Counted from the first letter of the stretch, positions 1-9,381 are shown. The stretch is 64,000 bases of DNA from Rhodococcus sp. B7740 (GCF_000954115.1 NZ_CP010797.1:2728001-2792000), one strand, 5' to 3'. Notes: a model not told the origin generated them from the letters alone. Numbers and translations are program-made.

Positions 1-709
1 GATTGTCCAGACGCGGCGCACTGACCAGTTCGGACTCGACGCCCACGACGGCACTGGGTGCGAGGTCGTGGGTCATCAACTCCCAACCCAGTACCGAATG
101 CGGGTCGACGCCTTCTCTTTCGGCGACGTAGGCGATGAACGACTGAGGTGAATTGCCGACGCCCCAAATGGCATTGACGTGTCGCTGCGGATCGAGGGTG
201 ACGCCCTTGCGATCCTCGGACAGGTGGATTGCCAGCTGCGGAACTCGCAGAATGGGCTCGTCGACCTTCACCAGTACCTCGCGGGCGGTGTTGCCGTCGC
301 GCACACTCAACCGGCCGGAGATACCCAGATCGCGATCGAGCCAGGAGTTGAGCCAGGCACCACCGTACGGTTCGAGGCCCACCATCTGCCAGCCCGCGGA
401 TTGCAGATCTGGATGCTGCTTCACCCGAAGATTCGGGCTGTCGGTGTGCCCGCCGACGATTCGGAAGGGGCCGTCAGGAGTGGAGCCTGCGGAACGACCC
501 GAATTACTGTGCTCGGTACTCCACGCGACGAGTGATCCGCCACGAACGAGGTAGTAGCGGCCCGGGTCCGTCGACCAGGCGTCGGTCTCCTCGAGGCGTA
601 CGAAACCGGCGTCCTCGAGCTGCACCGACACCGTGTTGCAGACGTGGAACGGTGACGGCGAGACGTCGACGAAGTTGCAGAGACCGGTGGCGGAGGCGTG
701 AGTCGACAT
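1..709 (-). CDS. M18 family aminopeptidase (N-terminal part, runs off window)
   Basis: The protein begins [20 protein letters not shown] at the ATG at 709 and is open to the left edge, so about 236 N-terminal residues are visible of a family usually about 430 long. The block [12 protein letters not shown], with the metal-binding His and Asp, is the signature of M18 (aspartyl/leucyl) aminopeptidases, dinuclear-zinc cytosolic enzymes that trim N-terminal residues from peptides. The following [23 protein letters not shown] is also typical of the family. It is divergent from the next gene, with 67 bp between starts. In M. tuberculosis the homologue (pepC) lies in the same purine-gene neighbourhood. 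The C-terminal metal ligands are outside the window and cannot be checked. Confidence 0.93.
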   Translation of the reverse strand, partial: MSTHASATGLCNFVDVSPSPFHVCNTVSVQLEDAGFVRLEETDAWSTDPGRYYLVRGGSLVAWSTEHSNSGRSAGSTPDGPFRIVGGHTDSPNLRVKQHPDLQSAGWQMVGLEPYGGAWLNSWLDRDLGISGRLSVRDGNTAREVLVKVDEPILRVPQLAIHLSEDRKGVTLDPQRHVNAIWGVGNSPQSFIAYVAEREGVDPHSVLGWELMTHDLAPSAVVGVESELVSAPRLDN

Positions 710-776
710 GGGAACCATTGTGGCAGCCGCCGCGTCGAACACCTCGAGAGCACACACCGACCGGGGGGACGACGTC

Positions 777-1685
777 ATGAAATTTCATTCTTTGCCCGAC
801 TACGGCGCAGTTCACGCGACCACATTCGCCATCGTGCGGATGAAGACGATCGAAGCATTTCGCAAGCGCGGGGTGGTGGTTCACCGCGAGGACGCGACTA
901 CTTTGGCGGTGGGCTCGGGCGTTCGCATGTCACTGAACAATGTGTTCGCCCGATGCTCCGGGGTGAGTCGATCGGCGTGGGACGGCATCATCGCCGGCCA
1001 TGTCGACCTCATGATCGAGACGATGCGCGAGGCGGATCCCACGTTCTTCACCGGATTGTCGGACGACGAATTCCACTCGAGGCTGCGCGAGCGTGTCATC
1101 GCTCCGTCAGCCCTGGCGGCTATGGGTGAGTGCGAGTACGAGTATTCCGTCCCACTACTCGACGTGCCGGGCGCACCGCGACGGGTGCTGAACCTGTCTT
1201 CTCCGAATCGCGCTGTGACACTGGCAGATCGGCATCTCGTCGGCCGAGACCTGAACGCCGCCTGGGCAGCCGGACGAAGGAACACCGCGGCGCTGAAGTT
1301 CGAGGACGGCCGAATTCTCAGCAGAAACAGCATCGACATCGAGGTCCTCAGCGGTGATTCGATCTACCTCGCGTCGAAGGTTGCCGATATGACCACGCTG
1401 ATCTCCGCGCACCTCGGCGAATGTCTGTACGGCGTATTGTTCGTGGTTCCCAATGCCTACGAGTTCGTTTTTCACCGGCCGCGCAACGCCGACGTGGCGC
1501 TCATGGCAGCAGCCGAGCTCGCCGAACTGGCCGACGCGTTCTCGCGCGACACACCGAGCCCACTGTCGCGCTCGGTGTTCTTCTGGCGAGACGGCGAGTA
1601 CTGCCAGGTGTTCGACGGGATCTCGATCGAACCCACCGGCATCTTCGCCTCGACTGTGACCGAGCTGCGAGAGTGTGCGGCATGA
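777..1685 (+). CDS. Conserved hypothetical protein, 302 aa
   Basis: I do not recognise the family. The start chosen is the ATG at 777, preceded by a purine-rich GGGGGGAC, rather than an in-frame ATG at 708 that would overlap the upstream M18 promoter region. The protein is soluble-looking, with no signal peptide or membrane segment. Its second half reads like an alpha/beta domain (positions about 190-300, e.g. [18 protein letters not shown]). It is transcribed away from the M18 aminopeptidase gene and its stop is followed within 100 bp by the convergent small ORF at 1780-1941. No function is proposed. Confidence 0.7.
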   Translation: MKFHSLPDYGAVHATTFAIVRMKTIEAFRKRGVVVHREDATTLAVGSGVRMSLNNVFARCSGVSRSAWDGIIAGHVDLMIETMREADPTFFTGLSDDEFHSRLRERVIAPSALAAMGECEYEYSVPLLDVPGAPRRVLNLSSPNRAVTLADRHLVGRDLNAAWAAGRRNTAALKFEDGRILSRNSIDIEVLSGDSIYLASKVADMTTLISAHLGECLYGVLFVVPNAYEFVFHRPRNADVALMAAAELAELADAFSRDTPSPLSRSVFFWRDGEYCQVFDGISIEPTGIFASTVTELRECAA

Positions 1686-1779
1686 CTGTGTTCGACGGTC
1701 CGAACGCCTGGCATTCACGACGAACGCAACGCATTCCAGAGACGGAATGCTGGGCGCTCGTGTCCTGATAGGACGCGTG

Positions 1780-1941
1780 CTATTCGGGCGGCGGGACGGT
1801 GGGTCGTCCCGCTGCGGCGTCGCGAATCCACTGAGGTACCTCACGCCCGTTGCGTTCACGGATTGCGATCGATGCGCGAGCCGCGGCCGCGGCGACTTCC
1901 GGACGCCCAGCTTTGATCTTGCGTTCCTCGGCGGTGGTCAA
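1780..1941 (-). CDS. Small conserved-looking ORF, 53 aa, TTG start
   Basis: This reads MTTAEERKIKAGRPEVAAAA and ends AAAGRPTVPPPE. The start is a TTG preceded by GGAGG six bases upstream. Its first bases overlap the stop codon of the upstream reading frame (TTGA), which suggests translational coupling with the gene now broken by the transposon. It is basic at the N terminus, Ala-rich and has no membrane segment. I do not know the family. Because the upstream half of the operon was displaced 11 kb away, its expression has probably changed. Confidence 0.5.
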   Translation of the reverse strand: MTTAEERKIKAGRPEVAAAAARASIAIRERNGREVPQWIRDAAAGRPTVPPPE

Positions 1942-2165
1942 CGCGGTTCCTCCAGTTCATCGACTCGATTGTCAGTGTCCTCGCATTCAGAGGGTTCCGC
2001 CAGTGCGCGTCGGAGGGCGCGATCGGCAACGGCAACGAGAACGTCCTGTTCTGTTCTGGTTATGAGTGGCGAATCTGTGACAGCCCCGTAGATATCCCAC
2101 CCCAGGGCAGCTTCGGCGTCGTCCGTGCTGACTGTGTGGTCGAGGCACCAGGTGATCCGCTGCCA
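1938..2165 (-). pseudogene. C-terminal half of small membrane-protein gene split by the transposon
   Basis: An open frame of 75 codons with no usable start begins at the codon TGG (2163-2165) and reads WQRITWCLDHTVSTDDAEAA, ending DNRVDELEEPR. Joined in frame after the TGG codon at 13422-13424 it restores a 110-residue protein: one N-terminal membrane segment, then the DKRAQAW/QRITW junction. That looks like the common small actinobacterial family with a TM helix followed by a TIRQRT-ADKRAQ-W linker. Orientation and frame agree on both sides, so this is one gene cut by the 11.26-kb insertion between the halves. Confidence 0.75.
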
Positions 2166-2166
2166 G

Positions 2167-2192
2167 GTTCACTGTTGGACAGTTGTGTCCGG
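2167..2192 (+). repeat. Left end of the transposon
   Basis: Read inward this end is GTTCACT, then GTTGGACA, a short spacer, then GTGTCCGG. GGACA and TGTCC within it can pair around a four-base loop, so each end holds a small palindrome. The same three blocks occur inverted at 13393-13421. Confidence 0.65.
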
Positions 2193-2259
2193 GGAGCTAT
2201 CAAAGATCACCCAGGATCGGCTGTCGTGTGCTGCGCGGCCCGCGGGCAGGTACTTATAG

Positions 2260-2892
2260 TCAGCTGCTTGGACTTGCTCGCCAGGTGATAAGGATGCGGT
2301 TGTAGAGGAGTCGACGTACTTGGGCATCGGGAAGAGCGGCGTGGGTGTTATTACGAAGTTGTCGGAGGGTCTCCGGGGGAGGCCAGCTGACGGGTGCGGT
2401 ATGCCTCCAACTGCCCCGCAACCGTTTGACAACTGCGGTGGAAACCCATGTGGCAAACCAATACGGGGCTTCGCGCGCTGATGGTTTGACGAAGGTCACC
2501 AGAGCAAGAGTCCCGCCGGGACGCACCAACGCGGACAACCGGCGGAGCGCGGCGCGGGTATCGCCTAGGTGGTGAAGGGTGGCATTGGAAACCACTGCGT
2601 CGAAGCTGTGTTCGGGCAGATCTACGATCGCGACGTCACCGTTCATCCACCGAACAGGGACGTCCGGGAACCGCGCCTCGGCGCGTTGCAGCACCGGTTC
2701 ATCGACGTCCAAGGCAGTTACCCGCGCAATACGCCTGGCCAAGCGGGCGGCCAGGAACCCGTCACCGCATCCGACGTCGAGGACATCGTGCGCGTCGGAA
2801 GAAACCAAGGAGTCGAGCAATCCGTCGTAGTGAATGTTGATGTTCCATGGACGCTCTTCGTGGCTCGGGTCGCTATCAGGTTCAAGTGTCAC
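2260..2892 (-). CDS. Class I SAM-dependent methyltransferase (210 aa)
   Basis: The start chosen is GTG at 2892 (VTLEPDSDPSHEERPWNINI), with AGGAAAG upstream; longer in-frame extensions read into low-complexity Arg-rich sequence. Motif I is VLDVGCGDGF, followed by the acidic end of beta-2 (ALDVDEP), motif II/III NGDVAIVDLPEHSFD and SNATLHHL, all typical of small cytosolic Rossmann methyltransferases. The C-terminal third is WFATWVSTAVVKRLRGSWRH-rich and possibly membrane-proximal. The substrate cannot be deduced. It is the leftmost cargo gene of the transposon, same strand as the recombinase operon and 125 bp downstream of the GNAT gene, so it may be co-transcribed with it. Confidence 0.85.
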   Translation of the reverse strand: MTLEPDSDPSHEERPWNINIHYDGLLDSLVSSDAHDVLDVGCGDGFLAARLARRIARVTALDVDEPVLQRAEARFPDVPVRWMNGDVAIVDLPEHSFDAVVSNATLHHLGDTRAALRRLSALVRPGGTLALVTFVKPSAREAPYWFATWVSTAVVKRLRGSWRHTAPVSWPPPETLRQLRNNTHAALPDAQVRRLLYNRILITWRASPSS

Positions 2893-3017
2893 GTACGGCG
2901 CTTTCCTGTAGTCGAGATTTCGGCTTGCCGCCACCGGAGAGCTGGCAGTCTGGTTAGCAGGCGGGGACAACCCAGAATAGTGCTCGCGAATCCGTGGTGT
3001 GAATCTCGTCGACTCGG

Positions 3018-3416
3018 TCACTTCAGTCGTAGTATCCCAGCGGAAGTTGAATCGAATCCACATGCAATTGAGTAAAATTCGTCGAGTTGTGCCTCGTAGT
3101 CGACGTGTAGCCACTCGACATCGGTGGTTCGTAAATCGGAAACGATGTAGGAGACGAGCTGGGTCCCGATTGCTTGGTGTCGCCATCGTGTAGCAACCGC
3201 GGTGTCGAGCAGGAACGCGTGCTTGCCTCCGTCCCATGCTGCGTGCACGAACCCGCAGAGCTCCCCACTATCGAAGGCACAAATCCATGACTTGCTGTGC
3301 CTCTCCAGCCGAGATCTCCACGGCACAAACTCGTAGACCCCGCCGAACGCATCGTGATGCAGTCGCGACAGCTCATCGTCGTCGACGGGAGGTCGGACTC
3401 GGAAATCAATGGCCAT
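3018..3416 (-). CDS. GNAT family N-acetyltransferase (132 aa)
   Basis: MAIDFRVRPPVDDDELSRLH is a typical GNAT N terminus. The beta-4/beta-5 region FLLDTAVATRWRHQAIGTQL holds the acetyl-CoA pyrophosphate loop (R-H-Q-A-I-G-T, the Q/RxxGxG/A motif). The C terminus has the DYEAQLDEFYSIACGF block common in small acetyltransferases of this type. Length is normal for a minimal GNAT. Base composition is lower in GC than the surrounding chromosome, as expected of cargo. The acetyl acceptor is unknown. It could be a resistance-type or protein-modifying enzyme, but nothing in the sequence decides this. Confidence 0.88.
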   Translation of the reverse strand: MAIDFRVRPPVDDDELSRLHHDAFGGVYEFVPWRSRLERHSKSWICAFDSGELCGFVHAAWDGGKHAFLLDTAVATRWRHQAIGTQLVSYIVSDLRTTDVEWLHVDYEAQLDEFYSIACGFDSTSAGILRLK

Positions 3417-3555
3417 GTCGAACAGCTTAGAAATATGCGCTACCTCGCAAAACGTTTGCCGCGATGAAGTACTGGTTTCTGGGAGACGTGTGAGACAGGT
3501 CGTGCCAAGGATCGATAGCGAAGTCGGCCGTCCAGGGAAGCTTCAGGTGATGCGC

Positions 3556-3942
3556 CTAGGGATGTCGCCCAGCCTGATTCGGACGCAGATACACCAGATT
3601 GAGCTGCTCCTGCTGGAGGGTCAGTTCGACGACGAGAGCAGAAAGGACTTCTATTCGCAGTTCGCGTTCCTTAATCTGCTGGACAAGTTCGTCATTACGT
3701 TTGCCGAGTTGCTCGACGGCTGATTCTGCGAGTTGCAGCTGCTTTTGGACACCGACCGGGGCGAATGACCCCGCTTGCGTTCTAAAGTGTTCGACCAGGT
3801 CAGGGAACTCGTCGTAGAGCCTCTGCCGGTGCAAACCTGCTTCCTTCGCCAGGTTGCTGACCGTAAGCTTGCCGTCTGAGCAGGTCGGGTTCCCCGAGAT
3901 GAGGTTTGCGATTGCTTTCTGAATCAGAACTCGCTTGTCCAC
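3556..3942 (-). CDS. Small HTH and coiled-coil protein of the transposon (TnpC-like)
   Basis: 128 residues. Positions about 25-50 (LTVSNLAKEAGLHRQRLYDE) form a TetR-like/HTH DNA-binding segment. Residues about 70-115 form a coiled coil rich in Glu, Gln and Leu (QLGKRNDELVQQIKERELRI). Its start overlaps the end of the preceding recombinase gene by 19 bases, making it the last gene of the four-gene operon. In Tn554 the third transposition gene, tnpC (125 aa), holds the same place and has a similar size. Families such as DUF6262 also accompany such recombinases. It probably helps orient or activate recombination; that role is inferred. Confidence 0.75.
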   Translation of the reverse strand: MDKRVLIQKAIANLISGNPTCSDGKLTVSNLAKEAGLHRQRLYDEFPDLVEHFRTQAGSFAPVGVQKQLQLAESAVEQLGKRNDELVQQIKERELRIEVLSALVVELTLQQEQLNLVYLRPNQAGRHP

Positions 3943-6101
3943 GTTTCCGCCTGTGGTTGATGTTTGTGCAGATTGGATGCTGATGTCGCCGTGCCTCGAT
4001 GGTCGGAGATGATCGCCGAGTTCGACGTTGTGCGTTCGTTGAGACGCGCCCGCAGCGGAAGCGGTAGATGCAGCTGGAGCGGGTCGCTGATCAAATCATC
4101 GTTGTGCGCTTCGAGAGCATCGATGTCCTGGTCCGTTCGAGCGATGTTGCGACAGCTGGGCTTGCATTTCCGCCAGACCGGAGCGGTATCGCTTTGGGCC
4201 GCATCTCGACACGCTGCTGTCTCAGCTCGGTAGACGCAGGTGAGGAACGCTCCGTGATGAATCTGCAGGGTTTCGTTGGCGAGTAACGCCCGTGCTTGCG
4301 CTGGGGAACTCACGCTGTGCCCGAGGAATTCTCGGGCAGCGGTGACCCTGCCGATGTAACTGCTGGCCGCTGGGCCGGAAACTTGTTCGCCAGATTGTAG
4401 TCGTTGGTGGTCCGCATGGATGGTCTCGCAGCGCAGCAAGAACTCCTCAAATCCGACATCGTCGTTGAATCCTGCATCAGCCTGACCGGCATAACCTTGG
4501 GTGATCTGAGTTCGCAGATGCCCGTACTGAATTGCTCCGGCAATGAGTCCACCCGGTCGGCGGACGATGTGCCAGGCCAATGTACGGCGAAATCGAGACA
4601 GCGTGATCGGCCCATGGGGGTCGGCGGCTATCTGCTCGTGTCCGACTGTCCCGGCAATGTCGGTGTTGAACCACTCGACAAAAGCACGCACTCGCTGGTT
4701 TGCACGACTGGCGGACATAACACGAGAACTGGAGTGCTGAAACGCATCTGGCGTGTATCTCCCGGCGTAGGGGAACAGTAGTTCTCCTGGAGCCAGTTGT
4801 TCCAGGAGAGCGATGGCCCTGCCGACGTGCTCGGTGACAACCCACGGAATGGTCGCAGGTGAGCGTTCGCGGCGACCGGGTTGGGTTTTCTCTTGGGTGC
4901 CCGAGAGGAATACGAGCTCGAGGGTTTTCGAGCGGCTGATGCAACCGCGTCTGAGATTCAGCGCTTCCCCTGGCCTGATGCCCGACAAGTAGGTGGTGAG
5001 TACCAAACACGCTGCGACGACGTGGTCGATCAGTTTGAGCAACTCACGGGCCCCGACGGGTTCATCCCGCCATCGGTGGCCAGTGATCTCTGAAAAGTCT
5101 GTTACTCGCAGGAGGTCCACTGTGGTCGGGATCCGTTGTTGCGCAATGTCGGAGATCAGTGAGGCCATCCCCTTGAGGGTTGTCGTGTCCATGAAGCTGC
5201 CGACCGCAAGGCCTTCGACATCTATGCCGAGGGCGCTGCCTCCGATCCCAGGTATAGGGATCTTCGCCTCCCGCAACGCCGGAAGTAGGGTCTCGAACCT
5301 CGCTGTCGCGCCGGCCAGATCAGGCTTACCCCATCGAGATGGCTGTTGCCTGCCAATGCTTTCGTGGGCAATTCGGCGCATGGTCGATACCGTGATGGCG
5401 GTACCGACTATGTCAGGGCCGATGACGTCGATGGTGACGAGCGCGGCGGACAGCAGTGCTCCCATGACATCCGGGGTGATGCGAGATGTTGCGTTCTCCG
5501 ATCTGCTTGCATTTGAAACGCCTACGATCTGACCTGCGGTGGCTGCTCCCCACAAAGAACGAACGACCTGCAGTCGACAGTGTTCTGGCAGGTATTCCCG
5601 GTATGCGTGCAGTCTCATGACTGCGCACAACAACGAGCGTTTGACCCTCGCCGAAGTATCTTCTCTGGAAAGTACGAGCCTGGCGTAGTCGTCGAGGTCA
5701 TCGTCGTGGAGTTGATCGAACCTGTGATAGCCGCGTCCGACAAGCCACCCGGCAAAACGTCGCAAGTGTTGCAGGTCGTGCTTGATCGTCGGAAGGGATG
5801 GAAATCCGCTGTTGGCGGCGACGAGCCGTGGGGAACGGTTTGTGACGTTGATCAGCGCGAAGGTGTAAAGCTTCATCGGTTCACGGAACTCGGCGGGAAA
5901 TGCCAGCCAGTTCACGGTCACTTTCCGGTGTCTGAGATGCATCGCGGGTGTGAGGTCCCAGAAATCGTCACCGAACCGAGGTGCACCGATCGACCCGACT
6001 TCGTGCAATGGCCTGCGGTGGAACACGGGAGCATCGGGAACTGCTGCAATGCCGTCGATTACGGGAAATTCGGGCGCAGATGCCGATGCTGGCCGACTCA
6101 T
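3924..6101 (-). CDS. Tyrosine recombinase/integrase, third of three (725 aa)
   Basis: A large tyrosine recombinase. The N-terminal half holds a SAM-like core-binding region (TIKHDLQHLRRFAGWLVGRG). The catalytic domain shows the first Arg in YLSGIRPGEALNL, then SRFRRT with the second Arg but Ser where the usual catalytic His stands, then QYGHLRTQITQGYAG with the GH and the nucleophilic Tyr. A Cys-rich tail follows (CVYRAETAAC ... CKPSC), perhaps a zinc finger. Its ATG overlaps the stop of the upstream recombinase (ATGA). Loss of the H of the RHRHY set may mean it works only together with its partners. Confidence 0.82.
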   Translation of the reverse strand: MSRPASASAPEFPVIDGIAAVPDAPVFHRRPLHEVGSIGAPRFGDDFWDLTPAMHLRHRKVTVNWLAFPAEFREPMKLYTFALINVTNRSPRLVAANSGFPSLPTIKHDLQHLRRFAGWLVGRGYHRFDQLHDDDLDDYARLVLSREDTSARVKRSLLCAVMRLHAYREYLPEHCRLQVVRSLWGAATAGQIVGVSNASRSENATSRITPDVMGALLSAALVTIDVIGPDIVGTAITVSTMRRIAHESIGRQQPSRWGKPDLAGATARFETLLPALREAKIPIPGIGGSALGIDVEGLAVGSFMDTTTLKGMASLISDIAQQRIPTTVDLLRVTDFSEITGHRWRDEPVGARELLKLIDHVVAACLVLTTYLSGIRPGEALNLRRGCISRSKTLELVFLSGTQEKTQPGRRERSPATIPWVVTEHVGRAIALLEQLAPGELLFPYAGRYTPDAFQHSSSRVMSASRANQRVRAFVEWFNTDIAGTVGHEQIAADPHGPITLSRFRRTLAWHIVRRPGGLIAGAIQYGHLRTQITQGYAGQADAGFNDDVGFEEFLLRCETIHADHQRLQSGEQVSGPAASSYIGRVTAAREFLGHSVSSPAQARALLANETLQIHHGAFLTCVYRAETAACRDAAQSDTAPVWRKCKPSCRNIARTDQDIDALEAHNDDLISDPLQLHLPLPLRARLNERTTSNSAIISDHRGTATSASNLHKHQPQAETWTSEF

Positions 6102-7894
6102 GGCGTGTCGAACACTCCGTCCAGTAATCGCAGAGCCAGGCGGCGCTCATCGTCGGAGATCTTCTCGCGGGCCACGCGTACTTGTGCAGGCTCGTATGCG
6201 CTGATCATGTCCTCGATCTGCGCGACACGACCGGCGTATTCGAGTGCCCATCGGTGGGCTGTCAGAGCGGCTCTGAGGTCGCGCAGCGCGTCGAGGACGG
6301 CGAGCTGCATGGGTAGATGCCGAGGTAACGCTCTGGCATTGGAACAGTCCAGACAACTGAGGAAGTTTTGAGAGCATGTCCGACCACCATCGAGAGGTGA
6401 ATGAGTGAAGTCGGTGCATACCCCCAACGCCGTATCGTCGCCCGCGACCATCGCATTCTGCTCGAGTGTCATCTCACGGCGCGCAAGCGCCGACTCGACT
6501 TGTTCGGCCAATGCTTCGTGGACGATCTGAAATCCCTCGAAGCGGACAGTGTCCATCCGGGAGAGGTAGCCGGCCAATGTTGCTGGAGTGTGCGCGGTCG
6601 GCGTCCGGGTCCGCTCCAGGTAGGTCTTGCGCATACGGTTGAAGCCAATCCCGAGGAGCAGTGCGTCGTCCTGTTCGTTTCCGGTCAGCCAGGGCCGAAG
6701 CCAGCGGGGATGGCAACGGCGGTGGTCCCCGTCGGCGGGCAGTCCATCGCTCAATACGACCGCGCCCCGGGCGGGCGGGGTTGGGTTGTAGTAGACGAAC
6801 GCGCACTGGGTGTTCAAGACTGCTCTGCCGGGCTCGGTGAGGTCGAGGAGGAGGGTGAACACTCCGTATGCACTGGTCAGTGACGTCTCTGCAATGCGCG
6901 GTGGTCGGGGGTCGGCCATGGGCGAACGTAGCTCAGGCGGCACGCCGGTCAGGGGAACGGTCATTCGAGCTCGCCGGCCTCTGCGGGGTTTGTTCATCTC
7001 GACCAGGGCAATCTGAGGCTCGTCCGCTGCGGTCGCGAGATGGTGACGGGCAGGGAGGGCTTCGATGACCGATCGGTTGTGTCCGGTGGTCGCGGCCAGC
7101 AACATCGCGAATGCCCACGCTTCCCCAGCGGTCAGGTGAATCAGCGTGTGGAGGGGACGGCTGCCGCCGACGAGATACGCCTGCCACGCCCTGGCGGATC
7201 GCTTCGGTGTGCGTATGCCGGTCAGGGGAAGTGAGCCGGTCCGCATGCAGTAGTCGAGCACCTCGGCAAGAACCACGCGTGGTTCGTTTCGATCGAGATC
7301 ATCGAATTTTCCGGCTCGGTAGTCCGTGACCAGCTGACGATGTTCACGCAGCCGGCTTTTCGCGTTCCGAACCATCGCGCGCAATACCGTTGTGATGCGC
7401 TGAAACTCGACGTCGGAATACGGCTGCGCGGGGTCGGATCGAACCTTTTTATCGAACTGAGCGAACCTGTCGATGACGCCCGGTCGGAGCTGCACCGTGC
7501 CGGCACGCAGAAGCACCCGAAACTCGTAACAACGTTTGTCCCCACTCGGCAACCGCAGCGCCATGCAGATCATCTCGATGTCCGCAGCGGTCAACTCGCT
7601 CAGCGACCGTAGTCCCGGGCGCGTCTTCGCCAGCCACTTCGAGACGAACCGCACTGTGCCCCAATAAGATTGCGCAGTTTTAACGCGACGGCTCGTCCCC
7701 AACGGCCCGTTCACGGCGGTGAAGCACGTCGCCAGTTCTTTTCGCACCCTGACGTCACAGGGCAGGCGATCGAAATCGAAGACGGCGCGCTGCGTCCCAT
7801 CCTCACTGATGAACGGCACCTGAAGCTCTGGACCGCATACAAATGGTGCCACCCACCCCGCCGGAGGCGGCGTAGCAGGCCTCCCCACCGTCAC
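6098..7894 (-). CDS. Tyrosine recombinase/integrase, second of three (TnpB-like, 598 aa)
   Basis: The start chosen is GTG at 7894, which overlaps the stop of the first recombinase (GTGA) and has GAGGGGATC upstream; the open frame extends further upstream only inside the preceding gene. The core-binding region is about residues 80-150 (KTAQSYWGTVRFVSKWLAKT). The catalytic domain has TTGHNRSVIEAL (first Arg), FNRMRKTY (second Arg, with Asn in place of the usual His) and HTPATLAGYL (His/Tyr). A C-terminal Cys cluster (C-TDFTH ... C-SQNFLSC-LDC) suggests a zinc-binding module as in other TnpB-type transposon recombinases. Confidence 0.8.
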   Translation of the reverse strand: MTVGRPATPPPAGWVAPFVCGPELQVPFISEDGTQRAVFDFDRLPCDVRVRKELATCFTAVNGPLGTSRRVKTAQSYWGTVRFVSKWLAKTRPGLRSLSELTAADIEMICMALRLPSGDKRCYEFRVLLRAGTVQLRPGVIDRFAQFDKKVRSDPAQPYSDVEFQRITTVLRAMVRNAKSRLREHRQLVTDYRAGKFDDLDRNEPRVVLAEVLDYCMRTGSLPLTGIRTPKRSARAWQAYLVGGSRPLHTLIHLTAGEAWAFAMLLAATTGHNRSVIEALPARHHLATAADEPQIALVEMNKPRRGRRARMTVPLTGVPPELRSPMADPRPPRIAETSLTSAYGVFTLLLDLTEPGRAVLNTQCAFVYYNPTPPARGAVVLSDGLPADGDHRRCHPRWLRPWLTGNEQDDALLLGIGFNRMRKTYLERTRTPTAHTPATLAGYLSRMDTVRFEGFQIVHEALAEQVESALARREMTLEQNAMVAGDDTALGVCTDFTHSPLDGGRTCSQNFLSCLDCSNARALPRHLPMQLAVLDALRDLRAALTAHRWALEYAGRVAQIEDMISAYEPAQVRVAREKISDDERRLALRLLDGVFDTP

Positions 7895-9381
7895 GGCCCG
7901 ATCCCCTCGATGACACGCGGATGCCCGGCACCGACAGCGCCGGCCAACCGCTCCAGCGCGTCCCGATCGTCTGCGTCCATCAGCGCCACCAGCTGTTCGA
8001 CCTGCAACCCTTGAAACGGCTCCAGATAGACCTGCCTGGTAGTTTCCGCACTTCGGTGCCCGAGCAACGTCGCCAACAAGAACCAGACGTCGCCCAGCTG
8101 GTTGCGGAAATCTCGGCGCTCGGCGACGGTGAGCATGTCGGTTCGTTGCCAGGCGACGAAGGTCGCAATGCAGTACCACCGCAGCGCGAAGCTGTGCCGC
8201 AGCATGTGCGGGCGACACCACAGCCTCCCGGACCGGTCACCCAGCTCCTTTGCCGCTCGCCTGTTCGCATCACGAAAGGTGTTGTACCAAGCTGCTTTAT
8301 GTCGCGGAAGACCATCCATATTGAGGAACAACATCATCGGTTCCAATCCCGCCGGAGTACGGATGAACAGTCGACTCCGCAACGAAGGACCCACGCTGTC
8401 CACATTCACCCGACGTCGCACCCCGTCCTGATCGGTTGCCAGCAAGATGCCGTTCGAACCGATCTCATCGACCACCCATTTATTAGGGACGACGTCGTAC
8501 CGTCCATTGCGCTGAGCTGCTGCCACTACCGCCTGACGGCTACCGTCCTCGATGTAGAACCGAACAGCCTGTAAGACCGCTCGCCGCAACCAGTAGGGAC
8601 GAGAGACGCCGGACTTTGCGCAGGCCGATGCGAGCCTGAGACGCAGTAGTCGCTCCGTCGAGACCCCGGGAATTTCGGACGTGAGCACGCTGGCCCACTC
8701 CCCCATCCGCAGCCCGGCACCGTAGAGCCCGTCTGCGTACGCGACGTCGCGGTCCTCTGTGCGTCCAACCCACCGTTCACGCTGCTGGCCGTCGCGCGTG
8801 TATCCGCTCAAACCGATGGTGCGCCATTGCCGAAATGCCGAAGGAGTCATCCATTTGACGTCTGACGTGCGGATATCCGAAGGCGTGGCGTCCAGCCGAG
8901 TTTCGCCTCGGTAGCCGCCCGACAGCACATGGCTCCGCACGGGATTCGCCACGCCGCACTCGTCTGCAGCCCACAGATACAGCTTCCGCACGGCAGCCAG
9001 GTCCAACCGGAATGTGTTGGCAGATACAGGATCCGGATTGCTTTCTACTGACATCCGCCAGTTCTTGAACACTGCGAGGTCGTTCGAGGTGGCCGCGGTC
9101 CATTCGACGTCCACGGCGTGTAGGAAGTCCAACCAGACTTTGATGCTGAGGGCGTAGCGACGGACTGTGCTATCTGCTGCGCCCCAAAGCACCGGCGAGC
9201 GCCAAAAAGCGTTGAGTCGGCCATCTGCCCTGCCCCCTGGACTCAGAAAGTAAGGCGTTCCATGTCTGGCCCCGTTGGCTTTGGCTAGTGCGAGTACATC
9301 GTCGAAGGCGATCCCCGCGACGTCAACTCGAACTAACGGGCGGCTGAAATCGTAGAATCTCACGAACCAGCCGACCGCCAC
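7891..9381 (-). CDS. Tyrosine recombinase/integrase, first of three (TnpA-like, 496 aa)
   Basis: First gene of the recombinase operon; GTG start at 9381 with GAGGTGA just upstream. It has a core-binding domain around residues 75-160 and a complete catalytic set: YGAGLRMGEWAS (Arg), RPHMLRHSFA (H-x-x-R), LLGHRSAETTRQVYLEPF (His and nucleophilic Tyr). It is therefore the member most likely to cut and rejoin DNA by itself. It is coupled by a GTGA overlap to the second recombinase. Confidence 0.88.
   Translation of the reverse strand: MAVGWFVRFYDFSRPLVRVDVAGIAFDDVLALAKANGARHGTPYFLSPGGRADGRLNAFWRSPVLWGAADSTVRRYALSIKVWLDFLHAVDVEWTAATSNDLAVFKNWRMSVESNPDPVSANTFRLDLAAVRKLYLWAADECGVANPVRSHVLSGGYRGETRLDATPSDIRTSDVKWMTPSAFRQWRTIGLSGYTRDGQQRERWVGRTEDRDVAYADGLYGAGLRMGEWASVLTSEIPGVSTERLLRLRLASACAKSGVSRPYWLRRAVLQAVRFYIEDGSRQAVVAAAQRNGRYDVVPNKWVVDEIGSNGILLATDQDGVRRRVNVDSVGPSLRSRLFIRTPAGLEPMMLFLNMDGLPRHKAAWYNTFRDANRRAAKELGDRSGRLWCRPHMLRHSFALRWYCIATFVAWQRTDMLTVAERRDFRNQLGDVWFLLATLLGHRSAETTRQVYLEPFQGLQVEQLVALMDADDRDALERLAGAVGAGHPRVIEGIGP

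Noticed and set aside
1682-1768. Short ORF overlapping the stop of the hypothetical gene (28 aa, ATG)
   Set aside because: Very short, no ribosome-binding site of its own beyond the overlap, and no recognisable sequence.
2893-3237. N-terminal extension of the methyltransferase frame
   Set aside because: Arg-rich, unlike any methyltransferase N terminus, and it runs through the GNAT gene's end; GTG 2892 has a good ribosome-binding site.
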